33,291 nucleotides of DNA from positions 1-33,291 of the forward strand of contig JAPWUD010000015.1 in assembly GCA_028275705.1 (NCBI GenBank), read 5' to 3'. The notes under the pieces are model-generated. The model was not told the DNA's origin. It worked only from the letters and a program-made list of their open reading frames with translations, and did not search any database. Made by a program: the position numbers and the translations under genes. Shown here piece after piece: positions 22,858 to 32,674 of this stretch. Position 1 is the stretch's first letter, and the number at the start of each line of letters is the position of its first letter. The stretch is from Desulfurococcaceae archaeon. Lineage in GTDB: Archaea; Thermoproteota; Thermoprotei_A; Sulfolobales; Desulfurococcaceae.

Positions 22858-24519
22858 TTAACCTATCTGCTTATAGATCGTCGAGTAGGGCATTAGCATT
22901 GGTGGACCTATCTCTACTCCACCAACGCTCTTTCCATAAACTATCATTAGGTTGCCTTGTAGTAGTGGTATAAATGGTGCTTCATCAGCGAGGATCTTCT
23001 GTACTTGCCTATACAAGTCTTCCCTCTCGCTTTGACTTACTTTAACCATGGCGTCTCTGAGTAGTTGATCTACTGTTGGATTAGCATACTGTGAGCCAGT
23101 CCACTTGTTTGCAGTACTGAGTAGGAATGGTGATGTAAAGTCGTCTGGGTCTATGTAGTCTGGGTACCAGCCGAATAGACTAAGCATCATTCTTGCGTTT
23201 CTAGCATTATCTACGTATGTAGACCACTCAGCACTCTTTATCTCAACCGTGATCATTCCAGTTGCCTCGAGCTGCTTCTTCAGTAATGTAGCTACATCGG
23301 CTTCGGTATCACCATAGTGTGTTGGAGTATACCACAACTCAATGACTAATTTATTCGTCTCACTATATCCTGCTTGACTTAGTAGACTCCTAGCTAGAGT
23401 GATATTAGGTCCCTCTCCATAAGCTTCTTTAAATGCATCAGTATGACCCCACATTCCAGCTGGGATTAAGCTGTAGAGTGGCGTCATAGTGTTAAAGAAT
23501 ACTTTCTCCGCGATCTCCGATCTATTGATTGCAGCGGCAATAGCCTTCCTAACTAGAACATTGTCTACAGGTGGCATTTTGGTGTTTATAATTATGTACC
23601 TTATAAAGGTTCCGGGTATAGACTTAACAATGAAGTTGGGGTTCTTTGATAAATCCACGTAGTCCGGTGGTCTCAGCGTCCTCCACGCGATATCAACCTC
23701 TCCCGTCTCGAGAGCTAGTCTTAGAGCTGTTGCATCACGGTAGAACTTTATAACTACTTTCTTTGTCTTTGGCTGCTCACCGTGATAGTTTGGATTAGCT
23801 TCAAGTACCATATACTCGTCTCTCTTAAACTCCTTGATACAGTATGCTCCTGCACCACCCCACGTAGCATCACTCGCTATTTTATCCGGGTAGCTTGGGT
23901 GTACTGGGAAGTATGGCGGTGTGGCTGCCACTGCAAGGAAGTAGCTTGCAGGGGTCTTCAGTATAAACTTCACAGTGTAGTCATCTACAGCTACAACATC
24001 CTGAACAAACTCAGTAACAAGCCATGCAGGGTCTCCATTAATCTGCATTACTCTCTTCACACTCCTAACTACATCTTGCGCTTTAACCGGGGTTCCATCA
24101 CAGAATGATACATTTTTCTTTAAGTAAAACGTCCATGTAGAGCCATCACTCGAAACCTCCCACCTCTCCGCGATGCCTGGTATCAATTGATCTGTTCCAG
24201 GTTTGTATTTTACAAGCCCCTCCATAACATTGGACAATACCTCCCAAGTGAAGAAATCATACGCGTTTGACGGGTCTAAGTCGGTTACTTTATCTGTGAC
24301 TCCAATAGTAATAGTGTCAGCATACTTAGGTGCAGGTGGAGTAGTCGTTGGCGTGGTAGGTACAGGTGTTGTGGTAGTGGGTGTTGTGGGAGTAGTTGTC
24401 GGTGTAGGTGAAGGTGTGGGGGCTGGTGCTTGTGTAGAGTACCAAGCTACAATAGCAATCACTATAATTATGACGGCTATTATTGCTACCAATGTAGATT
24501 TCTTCAAAATACCACCCAT
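22858..24519 (-). CDS. Dipeptide/oligopeptide ABC transporter substrate-binding protein
   Basis: 553 residues. N-terminal membrane anchor (TLVAIIAVIIIVIAIVAW), then a Pro/Thr linker (about 30-65, PTTT repeats), then an SBP_bac_5 (family 5) domain: ITIGVTDKVTDLDPSNAYDF, LIPGIAERWEVSSDGSTWTF, LKKNVSFCDGTPVKAQDVV, VRKAIAAAINRSEI and DYIDPDDFTSPF. No lipobox Cys: crenarchaeal binding proteins are held by the N-terminal helix. It captures peptides outside the membrane for the divergent permease operon. ATG 24519 fits leaderless start behind the TTTTAAC box near 24545; TTG 24507, with GGTGG just upstream, is the other choice. Confidence 0.93.
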   Translation of the reverse strand: MGGILKKSTLVAIIAVIIIVIAIVAWYSTQAPAPTPSPTPTTTPTTPTTTTPVPTTPTTTPPAPKYADTITIGVTDKVTDLDPSNAYDFFTWEVLSNVMEGLVKYKPGTDQLIPGIAERWEVSSDGSTWTFYLKKNVSFCDGTPVKAQDVVRSVKRVMQINGDPAWLVTEFVQDVVAVDDYTVKFILKTPASYFLAVAATPPYFPVHPSYPDKIASDATWGGAGAYCIKEFKRDEYMVLEANPNYHGEQPKTKKVVIKFYRDATALRLALETGEVDIAWRTLRPPDYVDLSKNPNFIVKSIPGTFIRYIIINTKMPPVDNVLVRKAIAAAINRSEIAEKVFFNTMTPLYSLIPAGMWGHTDAFKEAYGEGPNITLARSLLSQAGYSETNKLVIELWYTPTHYGDTEADVATLLKKQLEATGMITVEIKSAEWSTYVDNARNARMMLSLFGWYPDYIDPDDFTSPFLLSTANKWTGSQYANPTVDQLLRDAMVKVSQSEREDLYRQVQKILADEAPFIPLLQGNLMIVYGKSVGGVEIGPPMLMPYSTIYKQIG

Positions 24520-24600
24520 ATATAAAGTAAATCAGAAAGGGTTAAAAGCCTATACAGTATTTAACAGCGTGGAGTCAACTATGTAGTAGGTGTCTCTGAG

Positions 24601-25611
24601 TTGGGTCTAGCTAGGTATATAGCTATTAGAGCACTAGCTATTATACCAACAGTTCTAATTCTATACACACTGGTATTCATAGTTCTACGAGTACTACCAG
24701 GCAACCCTGTTTTGGCAGCTATAGGGACTAAGAATATACCAGAGGAGCAACTAAAAGAGTTAATGAAAGAGCTTGGACTCGATAAACCACTATATCAGCA
24801 ATACTTCGAGTACCTTTACAACTTCATTAGGGGGGACATGGGTCAATCAATGATCATTAGGGGTAGGTCTATAGCTGGAGATATCGCGGATAAACTACCA
24901 GCGACAATAGAGCTATCTGTGTGGAGTATTATCTTCAGTCTACTAATAGGTATTGGACTTGGATACCTAGGTGCTAGGGCCCATAGTAGGGTCGTAAAAA
25001 CCGCTGTGAGACTAACTGGCTCAATACTATTCGTTATATTCATTCCGGCACTGGGGTTAAGCCTTCAATTAATTTTCTCCAAGTACCTCGGCTTGCTTCC
25101 AATAGGGGGGAGGTTATCGAGTGTTGGATTATTAAAGCCAATTACTGGGTTATACACTATTGATGCATTAATAGAGTTAAAACCATTAGTATTCATTGAC
25201 GCGCTACAACACCTCCTACTCCCAGCATTCACACTAGGCCTCGTTATTTCGGGTCCATATATTAGGCTAACTATGAATAACATTGAAGAAGTATTAGAGT
25301 CAAAGATAATTGAAGCATATAGAGCAAGAGGGGTTAGAGAAGAAAAAATATTTAGACATGCATTTAGGCATGTCTTAATACCAATAACTACTTATACAGG
25401 TCTACAATTCTCACTATTAATGGGAGGAGCTGTTCTAACCGAGACTACTTACAACTGGCCAGGGATCGGTACATACCTAGTAGATAAAGTCATGTATAGA
25501 GACTACACCGCGATACAGGCTGTTGTAATAATCTTCGCGGTCATAGTTGGATTAACAAGCCTCATCGTGGATATTTTATATGCACTAATAGATCCCAGGG
25601 TGAGATACTAG
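24601..25611 (+). CDS. dppB: Peptide ABC transporter permease, DppB/OppB type
   Basis: 336 residues, six helices. N-terminal LARYIAIRALAIIPTVLIL and the loop GLDKPLYQQYFEYLYNFIRGD with GQSMIIRGR are standard for DppB; the EAA cytoplasmic loop is IIEAYRARGVREEKIFRHAF, which docks onto the ATPases. It pairs with DppC to form the membrane pore. TTG 24601 has GGTG 8 bases upstream. Its stop overlaps the dppC start by one base. Confidence 0.94.
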   Translation: MGLARYIAIRALAIIPTVLILYTLVFIVLRVLPGNPVLAAIGTKNIPEEQLKELMKELGLDKPLYQQYFEYLYNFIRGDMGQSMIIRGRSIAGDIADKLPATIELSVWSIIFSLLIGIGLGYLGARAHSRVVKTAVRLTGSILFVIFIPALGLSLQLIFSKYLGLLPIGGRLSSVGLLKPITGLYTIDALIELKPLVFIDALQHLLLPAFTLGLVISGPYIRLTMNNIEEVLESKIIEAYRARGVREEKIFRHAFRHVLIPITTYTGLQFSLLMGGAVLTETTYNWPGIGTYLVDKVMYRDYTAIQAVVIIFAVIVGLTSLIVDILYALIDPRVRY

Positions 25612-26486
25612 TGCTTGAATTGTTTAAGAGCAATGTAGCTGGAAAAGCAAGTAGGGCTTTATTGAATGCCTCGAGGATTATACTTGGTAATAAGTATATT
25701 TTAGCAGGGTTCATAATAGTACTCGTCTTTGTCTTAATGGCTATTCTAGCGGATTTCATTGCACCATACTCCCCCATAGAGATCGTAGGCCCCGTTCTAC
25801 AACCACCAAGTCAAAAATACCTAATGGGTACGGATAACCTGGGTAGAGATGTTTTCTCTAGAACTATATATGGCTCGAGAGTAGTTCTCTTAACTACTGC
25901 AATAGCTATTGCATTGAGTGGAGCAATTGGTACATTACTTGGTTTAATAAGTGGCTATATTGGTGGAGCCTTGGATAGAGTGTTTTCATTTATAATGGAC
26001 TCTATATATGCATTCCCATCCCTAATACTGGCTATTGCTCTATCGGTTGCTCTAGGTCCAAGCCCAATTAACGCAGCAATAGCAATCGCGGTAGTCTACA
26101 TACCAACGTACTTTAGAATGGTGAGGGGGCAAGTATTAAGCATTAAAAACGAGCCATACATTGAGATAGCACGAGCACTCGGCATACCATCCACTAGGAT
26201 TGTTACAAGACACATACTTCCACACGTGGGGAGAACATTAATGGTTGTCTTCAGCATGAATAGCGCAGACGCGATCCTAACTGAAGCCGCACTAAGCTTT
26301 ATAGGACTCACAGTTCAACCTCCACAACCAGATTGGGGATTTGACCTCTACAAGGGGAGAGGATTCATTTTAACCGGCTATTGGTGGATGATGGTTTTTC
26401 CAGGCTTCTGCATTACACTCCTCGCAGTGGGGTTTGCATTGATAAGTGAGGGTGTCTCAACAGTGATCTCAGGGGGAAAGAGGTGA
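25611..26486 (+). CDS. dppC: Peptide ABC transporter permease, DppC/OppC type
   Basis: 291 residues, six helices. N-terminal ADFIAPYSP, then LMGTDNLGRDVFSRTIYGSR, the hallmark DppC segment, and the EAA loop YIEIARALGIPSTRIVTRHI. ALSFIGLTVQPPQPDWG closes the family signature. GTG 25611 overlaps the dppB TAG and is preceded by GGGTGAG. It forms the pore with DppB. Confidence 0.94.
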   Translation: MLELFKSNVAGKASRALLNASRIILGNKYILAGFIIVLVFVLMAILADFIAPYSPIEIVGPVLQPPSQKYLMGTDNLGRDVFSRTIYGSRVVLLTTAIAIALSGAIGTLLGLISGYIGGALDRVFSFIMDSIYAFPSLILAIALSVALGPSPINAAIAIAVVYIPTYFRMVRGQVLSIKNEPYIEIARALGIPSTRIVTRHILPHVGRTLMVVFSMNSADAILTEAALSFIGLTVQPPQPDWGFDLYKGRGFILTGYWWMMVFPGFCITLLAVGFALISEGVSTVISGGKR

Positions 26487-26492
26487 TTGCGA

Positions 26493-27440
26493 GTGAGTGT
26501 TCTAGAGGTAAAAGATCTATGGGTGAAGTACTACACCTTTAGCGGCATAGTATCAGCTGTTTCAGGTGTTTCATTTAATCTACGCAAAGGTGAAATGCTT
26601 GCAGTTGTAGGTGAGAGTGGGAGTGGGAAGTCAACTCTTGGCTTAGCATTATTGAACATGGTTCCAAAGCCTGGTAAAATAGTAAAGGGAGAAGTTCTAC
26701 TAGGGGGTGTGAACGTCCTTAAGCTAACACCCGAGGAAATCAGAAAAATACGTGGGAGTAGGTTATCAATGGTTTTCCAAGATCCATTCACTACACTAGA
26801 TCCTTTGAGAAAGATAGTGGATCAATTCGAGGAGTTTCTATTAGAACACGGGTTCGATAAGTCTAAGTCGAGGAGTATTGTCAAAGAATACCTAGAAGCA
26901 GTTGGTTTACCCGAGAGAATAATGTACTCCTACCCCCACCAATTAAGTGGCGGCCAGAAACAAAGGGTTTCAATAGCGATGGCTATTGCTCTAAACCCCG
27001 AAGTTATCATTGCAGATGAACCCACTACAGCCCTAGATGTAGTTGTCCAGAAGCAAATAATGGATCTCATCGACTACATTAAGGGTAAGTATGGTTCATC
27101 AATTATATTGATAACACATGACCTTGCATTGGCACTTGAGAGAGCAGACACTGTTATGGTAATGTATGGAGGCTACATAATGGAGTATGCTGATAAAAAG
27201 GAATTATTAAACAACATGAAGCATCCATATACAAAGGCGTTATTTGAGGCCCTACCGAGAATTACAACTAGGATACTTCCAAAATCACTACCCGGCTATC
27301 CACCAGACCTCCGTAGTCCACCCCAGGGATGTATATTTCACCCGAGGTGCGAGTATGCAACAGAGGAATGTAGATTGAAGAGGCCGGTGATGATTGAAGT
27401 AGGGAAGGGGCATTTTGTAGCGTGCCATCTATATAGGTGA
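26493..27440 (+). CDS. dppD: Peptide ABC transporter ATPase, DppD/OppD type
   Basis: 315 residues. Walker A GESGSGKST, signature LSGGQKQR, Walker B VIIADEPTTALD, switch His in LITHDLAL, and the C-terminal oligopeptide-transporter domain with CIFHPRCEYATEEC, whose Cys residues resemble the iron-sulfur site reported for this class. I prefer GTG 26493 (GAGGTGA 6 bases upstream) over TTG 26487, which touches the ribosome site. It energises DppBC with DppF. Confidence 0.93.
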   Translation: MSVLEVKDLWVKYYTFSGIVSAVSGVSFNLRKGEMLAVVGESGSGKSTLGLALLNMVPKPGKIVKGEVLLGGVNVLKLTPEEIRKIRGSRLSMVFQDPFTTLDPLRKIVDQFEEFLLEHGFDKSKSRSIVKEYLEAVGLPERIMYSYPHQLSGGQKQRVSIAMAIALNPEVIIADEPTTALDVVVQKQIMDLIDYIKGKYGSSIILITHDLALALERADTVMVMYGGYIMEYADKKELLNNMKHPYTKALFEALPRITTRILPKSLPGYPPDLRSPPQGCIFHPRCEYATEECRLKRPVMIEVGKGHFVACHLYR

Positions 27441-27445
27441 AATCC

Positions 27446-28414
27446 ATGGATGTTGTTTCAAAACTAGTTGACGTAACAATGGATTTTGAAACTAGGATAT
27501 TTGGGAGGAAGCGTAGAGTTAGGGCAGTGGATAGAGTATCCTTAGAGGTTAGGAGGGGAGAAATATATGGACTTGTAGGTGAAAGCGGTAGCGGGAAGTC
27601 AACAATAGGGCGTATATCAATTAGACTATACAAGCCAACGAAGGGGAGGGTTTTCTATGGGAAATTAGATATCACGGAACTACCGGAGAGTAAGTTGAGG
27701 TATTTGAGGAGAGAGATGCAATTGATCCCTCAAGATCCATATGGAGCTATAAATCCGATACAGACTATTGGAGAAGCACTCGTAGAGCCCCTGCTAATAC
27801 ACTATAAGTTATCAAAGGACGAGGCAGTTGAGCAAGCACATAGAGCCCTCGAGGAAGTGGGTTTACACCCATCAACGGAGTTCTTTACTAGGAGACCCCG
27901 CGAGCTGAGTGGTGGTCAACTACAGAGAGCTGTTATTGCGAGAGCCATGATTCTTAAACCTAAATACATAGTTGCCGATGAACCAACCAGTAATCTCGAC
28001 GCATCTATAAGAACGTCAATTATAAAGCTACTCCTGGACCTCCGCGAGAAGTATGAGCAATCATTACTGTTCATAACACACGACATTGCTCTCTTAAGTC
28101 TAATAGCAAACAGAATTGGAGTACTTTACCTTGCTCAGTTGTTTGAAGAAGGCCCTACAGAGAAAATTGTTAAAAACCCACTGCACCCCTACACAAAGGC
28201 ATTGCTTAGTGCTATACCATTACTAAGCGATGAACTGGGACTCGAGAAAGTTTACTTAAAAGGAGAGATCGGCGATCCCAGTAATCCACCTAGAGGGTGC
28301 AGACTGCACCCGCGATGTCCATATGCCATGGATAAGTGCAAAACCGAGGAACCGCCTCTAATCATGGTCAATGAGGGTAGATCTGTCAAGTGCTGGCTAT
28401 ACTACAACTCATAG
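27446..28414 (+). CDS. dppF: Peptide ABC transporter ATPase, DppF/OppF type
   Basis: 322 residues from ATG 27446, with GGTGA 5 bases upstream overlapping the dppD stop; GTG 27437 is out of proper spacing. Walker A GESGSGKST, Q-loop LIPQDPYGAINP, signature LSGGQLQR, Walker B YIVADEPTSNLD, switch LFITHDIAL, and the C-terminal CRLHPRCPYAMDKC domain. Second ATPase of the heterodimer; last gene of the operon. Confidence 0.93.
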   Translation: MDVVSKLVDVTMDFETRIFGRKRRVRAVDRVSLEVRRGEIYGLVGESGSGKSTIGRISIRLYKPTKGRVFYGKLDITELPESKLRYLRREMQLIPQDPYGAINPIQTIGEALVEPLLIHYKLSKDEAVEQAHRALEEVGLHPSTEFFTRRPRELSGGQLQRAVIARAMILKPKYIVADEPTSNLDASIRTSIIKLLLDLREKYEQSLLFITHDIALLSLIANRIGVLYLAQLFEEGPTEKIVKNPLHPYTKALLSAIPLLSDELGLEKVYLKGEIGDPSNPPRGCRLHPRCPYAMDKCKTEEPPLIMVNEGRSVKCWLYYNS

Positions 28415-28492
28415 TATGCTTATTTAATACTTTAGAAATTATACCTAGATTCAATCGCTTGTTTTATACTACAGGACATGAAGGTGGTAGCA

Positions 28493-29500
28493 TTGTTCTG
28501 TATGCTTGAGGGTAAGAAGAGAATACTCGTCGTAGCCATTGGAGGAGGAGGCGACATTGCATCTGCATCCATGATTGCTGATTCCCTAGAGAGAATGGGT
28601 TATATCACTGTACTTGCCTCGATCGCGTGGGAGAGGTACATATATGATCCAGTCCCAGGCCCAATTAGACTAAGTGAAGTAGAAAATCCCTCTAAGCGCG
28701 GGGATTATTACATACTTGTAAATGAGGATTCATACGCTACACGTGGCGGGAGACTAGTTATACCTCAAGCTGTTAAGGCTTCGCGTGCCCTTGGTAGAGA
28801 AGTGTACATTATCGACATGTATAGTGGTGTTGAGGGCTATGTTAAAGGACTTAGCAGCATTATTAGTGATGAAAGAGTGGATCTCGTGATTGGAGTAGAT
28901 GTAGGAGGCGACGTACTGGCCAGTGGATCCGAGGAGGACTTGTGGAGTCCTCTAGCCGATTGGATTGGATTGGCAGCTCTATTCAGACTAAACGGCGTTG
29001 TAGCTGTACACTCACCTGGCAGTGATGGAGAGTTATCCACTAATTACTTAATAAAGAGAATTGATGAAGTAGCCGCTAAAGGAGGCCTACTCGGGGTTTC
29101 AACCATGTGTATGCATGATGCAGTACTTCTTGAGAAGATACTGAAGTATGTAGATAGCGAAGCATCTAGAATACCTCTACTTGCTTATCAAGGTCGGAGA
29201 GGTCAAATACCACTAAGGAAGGGCTCTAGAGTAGTCGAGATCTCACTATTTAACACAATGACCTTCTACATGGACTCCAAGATAGTTATAGATCTCGTAG
29301 AACCAGCTAAAAAACTACTATATACGAAGACGCTGGATGAAGCACGTAGAATACTCAACGAGCTTGGAATATACACAGAGCTAGACCTAGAGGAAGACTT
29401 GGCGAGACTAAACATTAATCCCACCGAGGTAACCAGCGATCTCTTAATAAGTGTTAGATCTACGGGTTTAAAGCGCTTGAGAAGCAAGAAGTCTATCTAG
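28493..29500 (+). CDS. DUF1152 family protein
   Basis: About 335 residues. Glycine-rich nucleotide-binding-like start RILVVAIGGGGDIASASM, then VIGVDVGGDVLASGSE and GLLGVSTMCMHDAVLLEKIL, the pattern of archaeal DUF1152 proteins, whose biochemistry is unknown. The frame is open to ATG 28478, but a TATA-like TTTTATAC at 28460-28467 and GGTGG just before it favour TTG 28493; ATG 28502 is a third option. It follows the dpp operon by about 80 bases with its own promoter. Cytoplasmic. Confidence 0.82.
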   Translation: MFCMLEGKKRILVVAIGGGGDIASASMIADSLERMGYITVLASIAWERYIYDPVPGPIRLSEVENPSKRGDYYILVNEDSYATRGGRLVIPQAVKASRALGREVYIIDMYSGVEGYVKGLSSIISDERVDLVIGVDVGGDVLASGSEEDLWSPLADWIGLAALFRLNGVVAVHSPGSDGELSTNYLIKRIDEVAAKGGLLGVSTMCMHDAVLLEKILKYVDSEASRIPLLAYQGRRGQIPLRKGSRVVEISLFNTMTFYMDSKIVIDLVEPAKKLLYTKTLDEARRILNELGIYTELDLEEDLARLNINPTEVTSDLLISVRSTGLKRLRSKKSI

Positions 29501-30130
29501 ACACCTCTAGAGTACCAGTTTGAAGTGCGAATTGATTATTTCAATTTAAAGCAAAAAGCAGCCCGTGAAAATGTTAAGTGGAAATTAAGTGTTTAAATAA
29601 TGCGGAGGCAGGTATATAGGTTCTCTATACTTTTAGGTTTTCACTAAAGACTAACATGTATTTTCTCCACGTCCACAGCCGAGTTAACTTAGAGTAGAGG
29701 GTATAGTTTAATTGATGCTTCAATGTACCAAATACTTGTAGTTTATATTTTTAATTAAATATTAAATACATGGAATCCTCGCGTGGTACTGCACTAGGCA
29801 AAATGACTCCAAAGATCACTAACATAGCTATAGCAAACCCACTGCACTCTTTTAAATCTACCAGCCATATCCTATTGAAGATACAATATATCAGAAGATA
29901 CAGGATCAATGGAGCACGCAGCGCTATTTATTGGCTTATTGCTCATCTTCGGCTAATGATATAATTGATCTTGAATCGTTAACCACAGAGTATTGGAATG
30001 GAATTAATGCTTGGATCTATAATCTGAACTATTTGAGCGTCTATTGTAATGTTTATGCCTGTATTATACTAGGTGAGTAATCTAACGAATAATTGAGTTT
30101 CTATAGTTTAAGTATTCTCATAGCGTTGGA
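29501..30130. other. 630-bp stretch without a recognised gene
   Basis: AT-rich. Several frames of 60-75 codons occur on the plus strand (29770-29964; and another ending near 30081) but neither has a ribosome site or a recognisable family, and they overlap in different frames. Could hold a decayed gene. No repeat or RNA fold that I can support. Confidence 0.4.
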
Positions 30131-31201
30131 TTATAACGTTGAATGGGTAATATGTGTTATATTATCCGTAGATGCGCTTTTTTCATCGAGCTTTCTCATT
30201 GATTTGTATACATTGATGTCTATAGCTAGCTCTGCTATGTCTCTAGAGTACTCTGCTATTCTTCTAGTGCTTTCAAGCAGTGAGAGAAGTGGAATTAACT
30301 CTCTTGGGTTGAGTATATTTATATACTTGCCTAATACGCTTTCCTCTCTCCTTCTGAGTTCTCTAATTTCTCGGTCTACTTCATCAATAGTACGGTAATT
30401 GAATTCGAAAAATGCATTTATAGCTTTTAGATATATTTTCAAAGCGCTAGTGCATAGTTCACTTACTTCCTCTACCAGGTTTTTATAAGAGCTTAGAATT
30501 GGAGCGTTCTTCGCTATGTTCACCCCGTGATCTCCTATTCTCTCAAGTAGTTTACTGAGAGAGCGATATGTTAGTAGTACTTTCGCATCGTATACTTCAT
30601 CTGTGTCAATACTCCCCTCAGCAGCCATGTTTAATGCCCTAATGGTGTAGAAGTATACTCGGTCAACACTATCATCCTCCTTTACAACTTCCTCTGCTGG
30701 AATACCTCCAGTATCATTTAATACCATGCACGCATCTTGTATTACAGAGTAGACTACTTTCGTAAGTCTCTTTAGAATATCTAGTATTGGGATATTCATG
30801 GTATTTAGTAGTACTTGTAATTTTATCTCTTTTTCATCTTCGCCAGTGATCTCTATACCTGGTAGTTTATTAACAATGAGTTCTCTAATAGTATTTCTAA
30901 TTAATGGATTCACGTAGTCGCTGGTTTTCAATATAATTGTGTCATATCCCATGATGTACGCTGCAATAACCATCCTTGTAGCCGACTCGAGAGTAGTGTT
31001 CTTATCTAATGATATAGTTAATAATCTATCCTTCCTACTAGTTGATAAATCCATAGGCTTGACTAATATAGCATCACCTCTTTCCTCCACAATTACTTGA
31101 CTACCCGGCTTTATTCCTTGTTTAACAACCCATGTTTTAGGTAGTGAAACTATAAAAGTAGACTTTCCAGTGAATTGAACTCTCCTAGTATGCTTTTTCA
31201 T
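30131..31201 (-). CDS. AbrB-PhoU fusion, phosphate uptake regulator
   Basis: Residues 1-45 from ATG 31201 (frame open to 31219) form a SpoVT-AbrB DNA-binding domain: MKKHTRRVQFTGKSTFIVSL, PKTWVVKQGIKPGSQVIVEE. After a linker, two PhoU-type helical repeats follow (about 130-340), with LLERIGDHGVNIAKNA and LLESTRRIAEYSRDIAELAI as the E/D-rich metal-binding motifs. Archaeal AbrB-PhoU proteins regulate phosphate transport genes, but no pst genes are in this window. A perfect palindrome (31223-31236) lies between the TATA box and the start, so self-regulation is likely. Confidence 0.9.
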   Translation of the reverse strand: MKKHTRRVQFTGKSTFIVSLPKTWVVKQGIKPGSQVIVEERGDAILVKPMDLSTSRKDRLLTISLDKNTTLESATRMVIAAYIMGYDTIILKTSDYVNPLIRNTIRELIVNKLPGIEITGEDEKEIKLQVLLNTMNIPILDILKRLTKVVYSVIQDACMVLNDTGGIPAEEVVKEDDSVDRVYFYTIRALNMAAEGSIDTDEVYDAKVLLTYRSLSKLLERIGDHGVNIAKNAPILSSYKNLVEEVSELCTSALKIYLKAINAFFEFNYRTIDEVDREIRELRRREESVLGKYINILNPRELIPLLSLLESTRRIAEYSRDIAELAIDINVYKSMRKLDEKSASTDNITHITHSTL

Positions 31202-31222
31202 AATAAAGCACCACTTCAAATA

Positions 31223-31236
31223 ATCTATATAGATTT
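31223..31236. promoter_or_regulatory. 14-bp palindromic operator before the AbrB-PhoU gene
   Basis: AATCTATATAGATT is a perfect palindrome. It covers the predicted transcription start of the minus-strand gene (TATA TATATATAAG at about 31245-31255). Confidence 0.55.
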
Positions 31237-31327
31237 AATAGGCTTATATATAGATACGTAAGTAGTAAGTTATTTATTAGCTCCCTACTCATTAAATCCA
31301 TAGTGGCACATAGCGTTGGTGTAGTAA

Positions 31328-32674
31328 TTGGTCGTTATCCCAGGCGGTGGTGAATTCGTTGGGAAAAGGTATAAGCCATTAGTTATTATGTCAATTATAG
31401 TAGTCAATGTTATTGTATTCATATACACCTCTATAGGCTACATTCCACTACTATACTCCTCGCAGGAATCAATTGAATCCCTCGGGTTTAAACCAATATA
31501 CTTCTTCACAGACCCCGTTAAAGCATTATTAAGCATCTTAACAAGTATGTTTGTCCACGCAGATATACTCCACATATTCTTCAACATGTACTTCCTCTGG
31601 ATTTTTGGGAGCCGTGTGGAAGGCATTATTGGGCACGGCAAGATTGTAGCTTTATACTTCCTATCAGGCCTTGCAGCAGTGTTATTTCATATAGCGTTTA
31701 CACCTATTGGAGGCTATGACTCTCTAACAATCCCCGCTGTAGGGGCATCTGGAGCTATTAGTGGTGTACTTGGTGCATATTTACTAATGTTTCCATATAC
31801 GAGGCTATCAATGTGTTTATTCTACTTCTTCATGCCACTATGCTTCAACCTGTCTGCATCAGCTTTCTTAATATTCTGGTTCGCCGAGCAAGTGATCTAC
31901 GGGTACTTTAGGCTTGGGGGTGTTGCATACTTCGCACATGTAGGGGGCTTTGTAATGGGCCTATTCCTCATACCATACCTATATAGAGCCCGGGCAAGGC
32001 CGCCGGCTTACCTAGAAAATGTGCTCAGATACCTACACGAGTATCTAGGAATACAAGTAATGAAGCCAAAGGCTCTTGGTAGAACTGCGAAGATTATATT
32101 AATAGTGCTATTATTGCTTATCACGGGGGGATTTTTATACTCAACATTTATTTCTTCAAATACAATGGTATATCAAGCAAGAGTATTGACGGATGGTGGG
32201 GCTGAAACATTTTACATATCAATCAACCCGCTTGAGATAACACCAACACCGATAATGACTGAAAAAGTCAGGATTGTAACTAATAGATTAATACCATTAA
32301 TATACAATGAAACCCTATCGTTAAGTACTGTTAAGTGGCCTAGGCTAGACTACACTATAAGTATTTACGGTGTCCAAGTACCCGTTACCATAATTAACTA
32401 CACTGGACTCTATGATGAACACGGCGTGCTAGTTAATGCAAGTGGAGTAATGCACACAATAAGTGTTAGGGTTAGTGAGGGGGCTGCTACTATGGGTGAG
32501 GAATTAATAGCATCATTTATCTACAAAAGCTCATACATAGACACGTCACCGCTAGCAGGTCTATGCGTGATTGCCGCTGCTCTATCAATATTTGCTATCT
32601 CCTCAATAATCAAAAGCGAGGAGGTTGCAGTTTACACTGTACCTCCATTCCCAGGTACTTATCCATATCTATGA
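31328..32674 (+). CDS. Rhomboid-family intramembrane serine protease with extra C-terminal domain
   Basis: 448 residues. Rhomboid core (about 15-215): HADILHIFFNMYFLWIFG (His82, Asn86), catalytic Ser141 in VGASGAISG, and His204 in AHVGGF, making the Ser-His dyad. After it comes another helix (AKIILIVLLLLITGGFLYS), an exported domain of about 130 residues with several N-glycosylation sites (NET, NYT, NAS) and a last helix (AGLCVIAAALSIFAISSII). Typical archaeal rhomboids end near 220 residues. TTG 31328 with GGTG upstream. It cleaves membrane-spanning substrates; these are unknown. Confidence 0.9.
   Translation: MVVIPGGGEFVGKRYKPLVIMSIIVVNVIVFIYTSIGYIPLLYSSQESIESLGFKPIYFFTDPVKALLSILTSMFVHADILHIFFNMYFLWIFGSRVEGIIGHGKIVALYFLSGLAAVLFHIAFTPIGGYDSLTIPAVGASGAISGVLGAYLLMFPYTRLSMCLFYFFMPLCFNLSASAFLIFWFAEQVIYGYFRLGGVAYFAHVGGFVMGLFLIPYLYRARARPPAYLENVLRYLHEYLGIQVMKPKALGRTAKIILIVLLLLITGGFLYSTFISSNTMVYQARVLTDGGAETFYISINPLEITPTPIMTEKVRIVTNRLIPLIYNETLSLSTVKWPRLDYTISIYGVQVPVTIINYTGLYDEHGVLVNASGVMHTISVRVSEGAATMGEELIASFIYKSSYIDTSPLAGLCVIAAALSIFAISSIIKSEEVAVYTVPPFPGTYPYL

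Noticed and set aside
24203-24586. Plus-strand Val/Gly-rich frame
   Set aside because: Antisense of the Pro/Thr linker and signal region of the substrate-binding protein.
29770-29964. 64-codon frame after a TATA-like AT tract
   Set aside because: No ribosome site, no recognisable domain, and a competing frame of similar length overlaps it.
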